Below, piece after piece: positions 42,683 to 50,986 of a stretch of DNA of 64,000 nucleotides. The stretch covers positions 1,798,001-1,862,000 of the forward strand of contig NZ_CP068760.1 in NCBI RefSeq assembly GCF_016775705.1, written 5' to 3'. This stretch comes from Chryseobacterium cucumeris (GTDB taxonomy: Bacteria; Bacteroidota; Bacteroidia; Flavobacteriales; Weeksellaceae). Made by a program: the position numbers and the translations under genes. Within the stretch, counting starts at the first letter, position 1. Each line of letters begins with the position of its first letter. The notes under the pieces were generated by a model that was not told the origin of the DNA, did not search any database, and worked only from the letters and a program-made list of their open reading frames with translations.

Positions 42683-43126
42683 TTATTTTGCAATCGGAAT
42701 ATGCGTGCTCACTGCAATTCTGTTCCAGGCATTGATGGTAATAATCGCCATAATAATCTGAGCGATCTGGTGATCATCAAAGAATTTTTTAGCCTTCTGG
42801 AAAGTTTCTTCTGATAATCCGTTTTGACTGATCAGTGTAATTTCCTCTGTCATTGCCAAAAGTACCTGCTCTTCTTCAGTGAAAAATTCTTTCGCTTCTG
42901 TCCATCCGTTCAGAATAAAGATTCTTTGAGGATTTTCACCGTATTTGATGGCATCTTTGGTGTGCATATCAAGGCAGAACGCACATTTATTGATCTGTGA
43001 AGCCCTGATTTTAATTAATTCCTTCTGAATATGGGTTAAAGAAGTGGTCTGTAAGTATGCTTCTAATCCCATCATTGCTTTGTAAGCTGCTGAATCTACT
43101 GTTGCAATATTTAATCTTGCGCTCAT
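42683..43126 (-). CDS. Carboxymuconolactone decarboxylase (AhpD-like) family protein
   Basis: 147 residues from the ATG at 43126; an in-frame extension to 43216 overlaps the DoxX gene and lacks conservation. The AhpD core ELIKIRASQINKCAFCLDMHTKDA has Cys48, Cys51 and His55 of the peroxidase-type CxxC site. It is likely an alkylhydroperoxidase or a disulfide reductase partner. It lies 8 bp downstream of the DoxX-type gene, a frequent pairing. Confidence 0.9.
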   Translation of the reverse strand: MSARLNIATVDSAAYKAMMGLEAYLQTTSLTHIQKELIKIRASQINKCAFCLDMHTKDAIKYGENPQRIFILNGWTEAKEFFTEEEQVLLAMTEEITLISQNGLSEETFQKAKKFFDDHQIAQIIMAIITINAWNRIAVSTHIPIAK

Positions 43127-43134
43127 AATATGTA

Positions 43135-43566
43135 TTATTTTTTGGTTAATTGATCTATACTTAAAGAATAATGCTGCTGTACCGCCAGTAAAAGAGCGGC
43201 TGCACTTCCCACCCATACAGAATAGTTTAGTGGGGCTTTGGAACCTGATGCAATGGTCATAGAGATGGCAAAAACGAGTAGCAGTGCACTGCTTCCATAG
43301 GCTGCAAACTTTGTTTTAAATCCAAAAATAAGCATCAAAGGAAAAAGAATTTCTAAAAAGGTTGCGGTATACGCTGAAACCGTACTCAAAGCTTCCGGAA
43401 GAAAAAAGGTAAGCTGTCTTGTGTATTCTTTAAAACGCTCCATGTTTCCCCATGAAGAATTTTCTTTGCTCCATAATCCGAACCTGTCTGCTACTGCAGA
43501 AAGCATCGTAACGGCGAGAGCCAGTCTTAAAAAAAGTTGCGGAAATTGATATTTTTGATCTGTCAT
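43135..43566 (-). CDS. DoxX-family membrane protein
   Basis: 143 residues with four hydrophobic segments (about 10-25, 65-82, 86-106, 112-130). The FLEILFPLMLIFGFKTKFAAYGSSALLLVF segment is typical of DoxX/MauE-like proteins, which are associated with quinone- or thiol-linked redox. It shares an operon with the AhpD-like gene. Confidence 0.83.
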   Translation of the reverse strand: MTDQKYQFPQLFLRLALAVTMLSAVADRFGLWSKENSSWGNMERFKEYTRQLTFFLPEALSTVSAYTATFLEILFPLMLIFGFKTKFAAYGSSALLLVFAISMTIASGSKAPLNYSVWVGSAAALLLAVQQHYSLSIDQLTKK

Positions 43567-43629
43567 TGCATTAACTTTTAATCACATGACAAATTTCCGT
43601 CTTCTGATCCGTAAAAAACTTAAACTGGT

Positions 43630-44202
43630 TTAAGATCGTAATTTTGCTCTGATTTCACTCAGATATTCCGGAGTAAGATTCAAAAAAGAAGCTATAAGAT
43701 ATTGAGGAATCCTTTGAATAAACCACGGATACAATGTACTGAAATGCATATAAAGTTCTTCTCTGGACATTTCATACAAATAACGGATCCTGCGTTCCGC
43801 AGCAGCATATGCCCGCTGGTAGATCATGCGGAAATACCTTTCCATAACAGGATGCTTTTGTAATAATTCTTCCTGACGGTCCAGATCAATCATCAAAACA
43901 GAAGAATGTTCCACCGCCTGTATCGAAAAGTTAGTTTGTATCTGCCTTTCGTAAGCAAACGTATCTGTAATCCACCAGTTTTCAATGGCAAATTCCGTTG
44001 TCTGCTCTACCCCTTTTTCATTGATAAAAAACTTTCTCAGACATCCTTTCACTACAAAATACATGGTCCGGCAGACTTCACCTTCCAGCACCAGATTTTG
44101 CTTCTTTTTCACATCCATTACCTCGAAAAATGATACAATAGAAGTATATTCCTCGTCAGTTACCGTAATAAATTTGTTTAAATGTGATTTGAATAAGTCC
44201 AT
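43630..44202 (-). CDS. Crp/Fnr-family transcriptional regulator
   Basis: 190 residues with a cyclic-nucleotide-binding beta barrel (LVLEGEVCRTMYFVVKGCLRKFFINEKGVEQTTEF). The C-terminal region of about 50 residues ends PQYLIASFLNLTPEYLSEIRAKL, a short HTH typical of Bacteroidota Crp-type proteins. It lacks the Fnr iron-sulphur cysteines. It is in the same direction as DoxX/AhpD (63 bp upstream), so it may control them, and it is divergent from the DUF1304 gene. Confidence 0.88.
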   Translation of the reverse strand: MDLFKSHLNKFITVTDEEYTSIVSFFEVMDVKKKQNLVLEGEVCRTMYFVVKGCLRKFFINEKGVEQTTEFAIENWWITDTFAYERQIQTNFSIQAVEHSSVLMIDLDRQEELLQKHPVMERYFRMIYQRAYAAAERRIRYLYEMSREELYMHFSTLYPWFIQRIPQYLIASFLNLTPEYLSEIRAKLRS

Positions 44203-44218
44203 GGTAAGAATTAATACT

Positions 44219-44226
44219 CAAACTTA
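44219..44226 (-). promoter_or_regulatory. Promoter -7 box of the Crp-type gene
   Basis: TAAGTTTG on the minus strand, 16 nt before the ATG at 44202. Confidence 0.5.
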
Positions 44227-44267
44227 ACTTTATTTTTTTAGTTTTACAATGAGAAAAATATTGAATC

Positions 44268-44633
44268 ATGGAAATCGTTGCTAAAATTCTGATCGCTGTC
44301 GTTGCACTGGAACACCTTTATATTCTTTGGATGGAAATGTTCGCATGGGAAACCAAAGGAAAAGAAGTTTTTAAAGCAGCTCTGCCTGCAGAAATGTTTA
44401 AACCAACGAAAGGACTTGCTGCCAACCAGGGACTTTACAATGGTTTCCTGGCTGCCGGACTGATCTGGTCATTCCTGATTAAAGATCCGCAATGGCAGAC
44501 CAATGTGGCATTATTCTTTTTAGGATGTGTAGCCGTTGCAGGAATCTATGGAGCAATCTCTGCCACTAAAAAAATATTCTTCGTACAGGCACTGCCTGCC
44601 ATTCTTGCTATTATTGCCGTTTTATTGAAATAA
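44268..44633 (+). CDS. DUF1304-family membrane protein
   Basis: 121 residues with four membrane helices. It matches the DUF1304 pattern: ALEHLYILWMEMFAWETKGKEVF, then GLAANQGLYNGFLAAGLIW. Function unknown. It is divergently transcribed from the Crp-type regulator, which may control it. Confidence 0.85.
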   Translation: MEIVAKILIAVVALEHLYILWMEMFAWETKGKEVFKAALPAEMFKPTKGLAANQGLYNGFLAAGLIWSFLIKDPQWQTNVALFFLGCVAVAGIYGAISATKKIFFVQALPAILAIIAVLLK

Positions 44634-44782
44634 TCTTACAGGTTATCTTTTAAAATAATTACCATATCCATCTGCTCTTACCTTTAATGATAAGAGAAAA
44701 ATTCGTCATGAAATCACCTCTTTAAAACTATATTGAAAATCAACAATTTACATAAGTAAAAATCCATTTAATATAAAATTCG

Positions 44783-44790
44783 TAAATTTG
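44783..44790 (+). promoter_or_regulatory. Probable -7 box of the glycine betaine transporter operon
   Basis: TAAATTTG, the only good match in the 529-bp gap before proV. It implies a leader of about 365 nt. Confidence 0.5.
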
Positions 44791-44915
44791 CACCGTCATA
44801 AAAAATTGATATACAGTTTTTTGATGCTGGCAAGCATTTTGATGAAATGTAGCCATTCAAGTTGTTCAGTATACATATCTTTAATTACCTCATCAGTAAT
44901 TTAATTGTAGAATCT

Positions 44916-45079
44916 ATGTAAAAGATCAGTTTCTTTTTACATAATACACTCTTTTTCTAGAGTATAATCTATTGAAATATTTAAAATAAACATAAGGCCA
45001 GCAGGTCTTTATGCTATTATTTTTTTGTTTAAAGCTTTTATCACCAAAGGCTTGGCAATTTATTTTATCCTATTGCCAA
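44916..45079 (+). promoter_or_regulatory. Structured leader upstream of proV
   Basis: Three hairpins lie in the predicted 5' leader: ATGTAAAA/TTTTACAT (44916-44942), ACTCT/AGAGT (44948-44963) and TTGGCAAT/ATTGCCAA (45052-45079). No open reading frame of note. It does not match a riboswitch class I know. It could be an osmotic or RNA-based control region, or a small RNA. The rest of 44634-45162 shows nothing else. Confidence 0.45.
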
Positions 45080-45162
45080 CAGCAGAACAACGAAAGCTAA
45101 ATATATATAATGAATTGGTGTACAATTTTTTATATCAAATTATTAATTGAAAAATTCTGAAT

Positions 45163-46413
45163 ATGGAAAAAAATGAAAACACTCGAAAAGTAAAACTTAA
45201 AGTGGAAGACCTGACGATTATCTTTGGTAAAAACAAAGAAAAGGCACAGGAACTTCTGGACAAAGGTTTTTCCAAAAAGGAAATTCTTGAAAAAACAGGC
45301 TGCACCATAGGAATCAACAAAGCCAGTTTTGAAATCTATGAAGGAGAATTCTTTGTGATCATGGGACTTTCAGGAAGTGGAAAATCAACTTTACTGCGCT
45401 GTTTGAACAGACTGAATGAACCCACGTCAGGAAAAGTATTCATCAATGACGATGATATTACCGGGAAAAACAACAAAGAACTGCTGGAAGTAAGAAGAAC
45501 AGAAATGAGTATGGTATTTCAGAAATTCGGATTACTGCCTCATCATACAATTCTCGACAATGCTGGTTTCGGGCTGGAAATAAGAGGAGAAGACAAAGCT
45601 TCACGCGATAAAAAAGCACAGAAAGCGCTGGATATCGTTGGATTAACTGGTTTTGAAAATCAATATCCTTCACAGCTTTCCGGAGGAATGCAGCAGAGAG
45701 TAGGATTGGCAAGAGCGTTGGCCAATGATCCTGAAGTTTTGCTTATGGATGAAGCATTCTCTGCACTGGATCCGCTGATAAAATCTGAAATGCAGGATCA
45801 GATGCTTGAACTGCAGAATACCTTACAAAAAACCATTGTCTTTATTACGCACGATCTGGATGAAGCCATTAAAATCGGAGACCGCATCGTCATCATGAAA
45901 GATGGTGTCATAGAACAGATAGGAACTGCTGAAGATATTCTAACCAATCCGGCAAGTGATTATGTAAAAGCGTTCGTAGAGAAAGTAGACCGTAAAACGA
46001 TTATTACCGCCAGATCTTTAATGTTTGACAAAGCGACAGTTGTACGTTTCAGAAAAGACGGTCCTGAAGGAGCTTTAAGAAAAATGAGAGCTACGGGGCT
46101 GGAAAACTTACCTGTAGTAGATTTTCAAAATAAATTTCTGGGTTTTGTAACCCTTAATGATGTTGTCCGCATTGCCAAAAAGAAAGAACCTACGGTAGAA
46201 TCCATTATCAACAGTAATGTTCCTTCGGTTTATCCTGAAGTAACGGTAGAGGAAATGCTGCCGCTGATCTCAGAAAATAAATCGTCCATTGCTGTTATTG
46301 ATGAAGACAATAAATTTTTAGGTCTTGTCACCCAGTTATCTCTGGTCATAGAAGCGACCAAATTTAACGAAGAAGAGATTATTGAATTAAAAGAAATCGC
46401 AAACAACCAATAA
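45163..46413 (+). CDS. proV: Glycine betaine/proline ABC transporter, ATP-binding subunit
   Basis: A 416-residue ABC ATPase of the ProV/OpuAA type. Walker A is GLSGSGKST (68-76), signature LSGGMQQR, and Walker B LLMDEAFSALDP. Two CBS domains fill about 275-416; in OpuA these sense ionic strength. It is the first gene of proV-proW-proX, with gaps of 1 bp between genes. It powers uptake of compatible solutes during osmotic stress. Confidence 0.94.
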   Translation: MEKNENTRKVKLKVEDLTIIFGKNKEKAQELLDKGFSKKEILEKTGCTIGINKASFEIYEGEFFVIMGLSGSGKSTLLRCLNRLNEPTSGKVFINDDDITGKNNKELLEVRRTEMSMVFQKFGLLPHHTILDNAGFGLEIRGEDKASRDKKAQKALDIVGLTGFENQYPSQLSGGMQQRVGLARALANDPEVLLMDEAFSALDPLIKSEMQDQMLELQNTLQKTIVFITHDLDEAIKIGDRIVIMKDGVIEQIGTAEDILTNPASDYVKAFVEKVDRKTIITARSLMFDKATVVRFRKDGPEGALRKMRATGLENLPVVDFQNKFLGFVTLNDVVRIAKKKEPTVESIINSNVPSVYPEVTVEEMLPLISENKSSIAVIDEDNKFLGLVTQLSLVIEATKFNEEEIIELKEIANNQ

Positions 46414-46414
46414 G

Positions 46415-47242
46415 ATGAATAAAACTATAGATATAGGTCAATATGTAGAAACTGCAATCAATTGGCTCACAGAAAACGGAAAACCTGTATTCGATGTTAT
46501 AAAACACTTAGGAAATGCCTCTATTATGGGGATTGAATGGGTTTTAACAAACACACCTTTTTATGTAATCATTCTCTTTTTTACCCTGCTGGCGTTATGG
46601 AAAGCCGGAAAAGGCATTGCTGTAGTAACGGCTACCGGATTAAGTTTAATATTTTTAATGGGTCTATGGAAAGAAACCATGGAAACGCTGGCACTTATCT
46701 TTGTATCCACCATTACCGCTCTTATTCTTTCTATTCCTTTGGGAATTTTAGCAGCTAAAAGCAAAATAGCCGACAAAATCATTCGTCCTTTACTGGATCT
46801 GATGCAGACCATGCCCGCTTTTGTCTACCTGATCCCGGCTGTACTGTTTTTCAGTATCGGTAAAGTACCGGGTGCTTTTGCAACCATCATTTTCGCCATG
46901 CCGCCAGCAGTTCGATTAACGACATTGGGAATTGAAGCCGTTCCCAAAGATATTGTGGAAGCTGCCAGAGCTTTTGGAGCCACCAACCGTCAGATCCTGT
47001 TCAAAGTAGAGCTTCCTTTAGCGATGAAAACGATTTTAACGGGAATCAATCAGACAATCTTGTTATCATTATCCATGGTCGTTATTGCAGGAATGATTGC
47101 TGCAGGCGGTTTAGGAGAGAAAGTACTGGAGGGAATTAATAATCTGGATATCGGATTAGGATTTGAAAGTGGTTTATCCGTAGTGATATTGGCCATTATC
47201 CTCGACCGTATTACCCAGGGATTTGTAAAGAAAAAGCAATAA
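46415..47242 (+). CDS. proW: Glycine betaine/proline ABC transporter, permease subunit
   Basis: 275 residues with about six membrane helices and the BPD_transp_1 EAA loop (GIEAVPKDIVEAARAFGATNRQILFKVELPLAMKTILTGINQ). It forms the membrane channel with ProV. It begins 1 bp after proV and ends 1 bp before proX. Confidence 0.94.
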   Translation: MNKTIDIGQYVETAINWLTENGKPVFDVIKHLGNASIMGIEWVLTNTPFYVIILFFTLLALWKAGKGIAVVTATGLSLIFLMGLWKETMETLALIFVSTITALILSIPLGILAAKSKIADKIIRPLLDLMQTMPAFVYLIPAVLFFSIGKVPGAFATIIFAMPPAVRLTTLGIEAVPKDIVEAARAFGATNRQILFKVELPLAMKTILTGINQTILLSLSMVVIAGMIAAGGLGEKVLEGINNLDIGLGFESGLSVVILAIILDRITQGFVKKKQ

Positions 47243-47243
47243 G

Positions 47244-48098
47244 ATGAAACAATTTAAATATCTGTTTTTGCCCGTTTTAATGTTACTATTTACAGCATTA
47301 AGTTCGTGTGAAAACATAAAAAACTCAAAATACATTACCATAGGAATGGTAGATGGCTGGGCAGAAGATGTTGCGATGACGCATGTTGCAAAAGCCATTC
47401 TGGACGAGCAGGGATACCACGTTATTATTCAAAAAGCTTCTACGGATATGATCCTGGCTTCGATGAATAATGAAGATACAGACCTTTTCATGGGAGTCTG
47501 GCTTCCTTATACTCATGCTAAAAAACTGGCTAAATTTCCGGAATTAGTTCGTCTGGGAACCAATTACGACAATGGACGTATAGGACTGGTGGTTCCTGAT
47601 TACGTTCCTGTTAACTCCATTGAGGAGCTCAATCAATATAAAAAACAGTTCAATCACAGAATTATTGGGATTGAAAAAGGAGCCGGGCTAACCACCGGAA
47701 CGGATAAAGCTATTGTTGACTATAAACTGGATTACCAACAGATCAATTCCTCTACGATTGCCATGATCACCGAATTACAGAATGCTATTCAACGTAAAGA
47801 ATGGATTGTGGTAACCGGATGGCAGCCTCACTGGATGTTTGGAAAAATGAAGCTTAAGTTTCTTGACGATCCCAAAAAGATATTTGGTGAAGCAGAACAG
47901 ATTAAAACTTACTCCAGAAAAAGCTTTGCAAAAGATCATCCTGAGCTGGCCAAATTCTTTTCAAAACTCCATTTTGATGATGAAAATATGTCTGATCTTT
48001 TAATGAAAATGGAACAGAGTAAAAATAAAGAAGCCACCGCCAAAGAATGGGTGAAAGATCACCCGGAACTGGTACAGTCCTGGCTAGATAAAAATTAA
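47244..48098 (+). CDS. proX: Glycine betaine ABC transporter, substrate-binding lipoprotein
   Basis: 284 residues: a lipoprotein signal ending LSSC, then an OpuAC-type binding domain (TIGMVDGWAEDVAMTHVAKAILDEQGYHV...). Trp residues that could form the aromatic cage for the quaternary amine include those in MVDGWAED, FMGVWLPYT and VTGWQPHWMF. It is a separate lipoprotein, not fused to the permease as in Lactococcus OpuA. Confidence 0.92.
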   Translation: MKQFKYLFLPVLMLLFTALSSCENIKNSKYITIGMVDGWAEDVAMTHVAKAILDEQGYHVIIQKASTDMILASMNNEDTDLFMGVWLPYTHAKKLAKFPELVRLGTNYDNGRIGLVVPDYVPVNSIEELNQYKKQFNHRIIGIEKGAGLTTGTDKAIVDYKLDYQQINSSTIAMITELQNAIQRKEWIVVTGWQPHWMFGKMKLKFLDDPKKIFGEAEQIKTYSRKSFAKDHPELAKFFSKLHFDDENMSDLLMKMEQSKNKEATAKEWVKDHPELVQSWLDKN

Positions 48099-48121
48099 TA
48101 AACAGTTTGGTATTATTTAAA

Positions 48122-48155
48122 AATCCTCAACTCAACATGGGCTGAGGATTTTTTA
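48122..48155 (+). terminator. Terminator after proX
   Basis: AATCCTCA / TGAGGATT stem followed by TTTT. Confidence 0.75.
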
Positions 48156-48205
48156 TCGACATAGATTAGTTGATTTTTTCTCTATGAAGCCATATTATTA
48201 GTAAT

Positions 48206-48370
48206 CGCAAAGACGCAAAGAAATTTAATAACATACTGCTTTAAGGCGCAAGAAAATCAAAGATTTTCAGCAAGTTTGTTTCAGTTAAAATTCAACAGAA
48301 TTAAATTTTATCAAAGATAAAATCCTTGCGCCTTAAGGCATATTTAAAAGAAAATTGTTGCGTCTTTGCG
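48206..48370. repeat. Inverted-repeat intergenic element, family A, copy 1
   Basis: Perfect 13-bp terminal inverted repeats CGCAAAGACGCAA (48206-48218 and 48358-48370), with a nested inverted repeat TTAAGGCGCAAG. Internal hairpins are GAAAATC-AAA-GATTTTC and TTTTATC-AAA-GATAAAA. 165 bp, no gene inside. It shares about 35 identical inner bases with copy 2. Confidence 0.85.
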
Positions 48371-48382
48371 TTTTTCAATATC

Positions 48383-48766
48383 TCATAACGATCCCATTGA
48401 TTCTTTGATTTTCTCACGATGAAGGATCCCCCAATTCACCAATGTTTCTGTGACCGGAAATACAGATTTCCCGTATTCGGTCACCGCATACGTTACCGTA
48501 ATCGGCTTTGTATCCTGAATGGTTCTGGTGATCAGGAGATTCGTTTCCAGTTCTTTTAATTCTTTGCTTAACATTTTCGCAGAGATACCTTCTATACTGC
48601 GTTCCAACTTTTTAAAATGAATCATCTGATCCGGTCTGTTCGTCAGATACCGTAAAATCATCAGTTTCCATTTTCCTCCCAAAACGTCCAGACTGTCGCG
48701 CATCGCGAACAATTCCTCTGTGCAGCTGGCCTCTCTTTCAATGCCGTTTTCAATGATTTTTGCCAT
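48383..48766 (-). CDS. HxlR-family transcriptional regulator
   Basis: 127 residues from the ATG at 48766. An in-frame ATG at 48796 lies inside the palindromic operator and is less likely. The HxlR winged helix has the usual Cys (Cys15) before LFAMRDSLDVLGGKWKLMILRYL, a residue that senses redox or electrophiles in YodB/HypR-type members. It is divergent from a quinone oxidoreductase gene that it probably controls. Confidence 0.9.
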   Translation of the reverse strand: MAKIIENGIEREASCTEELFAMRDSLDVLGGKWKLMILRYLTNRPDQMIHFKKLERSIEGISAKMLSKELKELETNLLITRTIQDTKPITVTYAVTEYGKSVFPVTETLVNWGILHREKIKESMGSL

Positions 48767-48780
48767 AATAGTTTCATGAA

Positions 48781-48806
48781 GGTAACTAGTTACCATTGGT
48801 TAACTA
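48781..48806. promoter_or_regulatory. Palindromic operator, probable HxlR site
   Basis: GGTAACTAGTTACC (48781-48794) is a perfect palindrome. A second related word, GGTTAACTAGT, follows 3 bp later. They lie between the divergent promoters and the hxlR start. Confidence 0.7.
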
Positions 48807-48810
48807 GTAG

Positions 48811-48840
48811 CAAATATAAACTATTCCCGCTTTACATTTG
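48811..48840. promoter_or_regulatory. Divergent promoters of hxlR and the quinone oxidoreductase gene
   Basis: TATATTTG on the minus strand (48811-48818) for hxlR, and TACATTTG on the plus strand (48833-48840) for the gene at 48859. The operator adjoins the minus-strand box. Confidence 0.6.
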
Positions 48841-48858
48841 TGTATCAAATTTTAAAGT

Positions 48859-49848
48859 ATGAAAACAGTTATTTTAAATAAAAACGGAAAGTTGGAAGAC
48901 GGATTTGCAGAACAGCCAAAACCCAAAGGCAATGAAGTTTTAATTCAGATTAAAGCAAGTGGTTTCAACCCCATCGATTATCAGATGCTGGAAAATGAAT
49001 TGGAACGGAAACTGATCAGTTCCCCGATATTAGGAAGAGAACTATCCGGAATTGTAGTGGATAAAGGTTCAGGAGTTAAAGAATTCAATATTGGAGATGA
49101 AGTCTATTGTGGCAGCGGTTCCATGGGAAGCAACGGCACTTACGCTGAATATATTGCAGTTCCTGAAGCCATTGTTTCCTTTAAACCAAAAAATATTTCT
49201 TTTGAACAGGCGGCTGCCATTCCTTCAGCAGGGCTTACTTCTTTACAAATTTTTAATCGTCTGAAATTAAACCCCGAAAATACAGTTTTGGTAACAGGAG
49301 CAACCGGAGGAGTCGGTTCATTTCTGATCAAACTTTTATTAGCACATAATATCCGACAGATCACAACCACAGTGGGCAGTGAAGAAAACAGACAGATCCT
49401 TCTCAATCTGGGATTGAAAAATCATCAGATCATCAACTATAAAGAAGAAAATCTTATCAGTAATATTCTAAAAGCCAATAATGATCAACCTTTCGAATAT
49501 GGAATTGATCTGGTGGGAAACTATATGTCTGAAATCACCGCAGAAGTTTTAAAAATCAACGGAACGTATGTGGATGTGACAGCCTTGGTCACTAGAGATG
49601 CTCATGAAACCCTTTTCAACAAAGGAACTATGATTATGAATATCTCCAATTATATGTATGGAATGGTAAAAAAATACGAGTATTATAAAAACAGTTTGCT
49701 TACCATCAAAACACTTATTGAAAACGGAATGATTCTCCCTCCACAATATAGAACCGTTGGAAATCTTTCTTTGGATACAGTTCTACAGGCACATTCTATT
49801 CTAAAAAATAATCAGACTCAAGGTCATAAACTTATTATGAAACATTAA
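48859..49848 (+). CDS. NADPH:quinone oxidoreductase-like MDR protein
   Basis: 329 residues. N-terminal GroES-like domain (KASGFNPIDYQML) and nucleotide-binding motif VLVTGATGGVGSFLIKLLL. It lacks the structural and catalytic zinc cysteines, so it belongs to the zinc-independent quinone oxidoreductase branch of medium-chain reductases. It is divergent from hxlR and followed after 3 bp by a cupin gene. Electrophile or quinone detoxification is likely. Confidence 0.88.
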   Translation: MKTVILNKNGKLEDGFAEQPKPKGNEVLIQIKASGFNPIDYQMLENELERKLISSPILGRELSGIVVDKGSGVKEFNIGDEVYCGSGSMGSNGTYAEYIAVPEAIVSFKPKNISFEQAAAIPSAGLTSLQIFNRLKLNPENTVLVTGATGGVGSFLIKLLLAHNIRQITTTVGSEENRQILLNLGLKNHQIINYKEENLISNILKANNDQPFEYGIDLVGNYMSEITAEVLKINGTYVDVTALVTRDAHETLFNKGTMIMNISNYMYGMVKKYEYYKNSLLTIKTLIENGMILPPQYRTVGNLSLDTVLQAHSILKNNQTQGHKLIMKH

Positions 49849-49851
49849 TCT

Positions 49852-50322
49852 ATGAATAAAATACCAAGACGAATCGTAACAGGAATAAAAGACGGAAAAT
49901 CCGTTATTACTGAAGATCAACAAGTAGAAAACGCTGTGGAACACTTCCCGGGGCTCATCATTTCAGATGTATGGAATACCCATACAATGCCGGCCAGCCT
50001 GGACTTTGAAACCCAAATTCCCAATACCGGATTTCCACAAACTCCTAAAAATGGTACTTACTTCCGATATGTAGTAGTTCCTCCTGATAAAGATTTAGGT
50101 ATAGAATGGAAAAAGAACGAACCTCATCCGATGATGCATCAAACCCCAACACTGGATTATATCATTATTCTTTCCGGCGAACTTTACCTTATCTTGGAAG
50201 AAGAAGAAACGCTTCTGAAGCCAGGCGACATCGTCATTCAAAGAGGAACAAATCATGCTTGGAGCAACCGGTCTAATGAACCTTGCATTCAGCTAGCTGT
50301 TTTGATTGATGCAGAAATTTAA
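49852..50322 (+). CDS. Cupin-domain protein
   Basis: 156 residues with a single double-stranded beta-helix cupin domain: HQTPTLDYIIILSGELYLIL, then LKPGDIVIQRGTNHAWSNR. The metal ligands of motif 1 are partly replaced (HxTxTxDY). It is coexpressed with the quinone oxidoreductase. Function unknown. Confidence 0.85.
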   Translation: MNKIPRRIVTGIKDGKSVITEDQQVENAVEHFPGLIISDVWNTHTMPASLDFETQIPNTGFPQTPKNGTYFRYVVVPPDKDLGIEWKKNEPHPMMHQTPTLDYIIILSGELYLILEEEETLLKPGDIVIQRGTNHAWSNRSNEPCIQLAVLIDAEI

Positions 50323-50335
50323 TTTGTTGGAAAAA

Positions 50336-50502
50336 CGCAAAGACGCAAGGATAAATAAATAATGTATTGTTTTTAAGGCGCAAGAAAATCAAAGATTTTC
50401 AGCAAGGATTAATGCATATAGTATTAGAATTAGACAATTTTATCGCAGATAAAATCCTTGCGCCTTACAGCATAATAATAGAAAATACTTTGCGCCCCTG
50501 CG
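50336..50502. repeat. Inverted-repeat intergenic element, family A, copy 2
   Basis: The left end CGCAAAGACGCAA (50336-50348) is exact and the right end TTGCGCCCCTGCG (50490-50502) is degraded. The inner TTTAAGGCGCAAG, the GAAAATC-AAA-GATTTTC hairpin and CAGCAAG are identical to copy 1. 167 bp, non-coding. Confidence 0.82.
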
Positions 50503-50524
50503 CTTTCCAATAAAAACTCCCAAT

Positions 50525-50986
50525 TTACAAAGCAGAAATCTCCAACAGTTTCTGCTTCATTTTTTCAGTCGTCATCTGCCCTTCCTGATAATACACCAGA
50601 TTCTGATGCTTATCCAGGAATATCCACAAAGGATAAACAGGCTGATTTTTATTTTTAGACAATGCCAGCGCCAGCTCATGAATTCCCGAATTTCCATTCT
50701 GCAGATATTCAAAATCCTGGTTCTGAAAATGAATGGTCTCCTTCGTTTTCTCTGCCTCAAAGTTGATAAAATAAAAGTGATCATTGACCATATTCACCAA
50801 CTCCTGATCTTTATTCATACGGAAAGACTCAATCTTACAGACCGCACACCAATCTGTATATAGATGGATCACAACCGGTTTAGGATTTTCTTTCTGCTGA
50901 ACCTCAAGATCAGAAAAAGTGCCTGTCTTCATCTGAGACAGATAAAAACAGGGCACTAACATTAAAAATAAAGCTATTTTTTTCAT
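50525..50986 (-). CDS. Exported thioredoxin-fold protein
   Basis: 153 residues: signal peptide (MKKIALFLMLVPCFYLSQ) and a thioredoxin domain with active site WCAVC (Cys47, Cys50). The cis-proline region is NQPVYPLWIFLD. It is a periplasmic thiol-disulfide oxidoreductase. Its ATG overlaps the TonB receptor stop by 4 bp, so the two are translationally coupled; it may reduce the receptor's cysteine pair or deliver a metal cofactor. Confidence 0.86.
   Translation of the reverse strand: MKKIALFLMLVPCFYLSQMKTGTFSDLEVQQKENPKPVVIHLYTDWCAVCKIESFRMNKDQELVNMVNDHFYFINFEAEKTKETIHFQNQDFEYLQNGNSGIHELALALSKNKNQPVYPLWIFLDKHQNLVYYQEGQMTTEKMKQKLLEISAL

Noticed and set aside
43127-43216. Extended N-terminus of the AhpD-like protein
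   Set aside because: It would overlap the end of the DoxX gene by about 80 bp and the added residues are not AhpD-like. MSARLNIATVD is the usual start.
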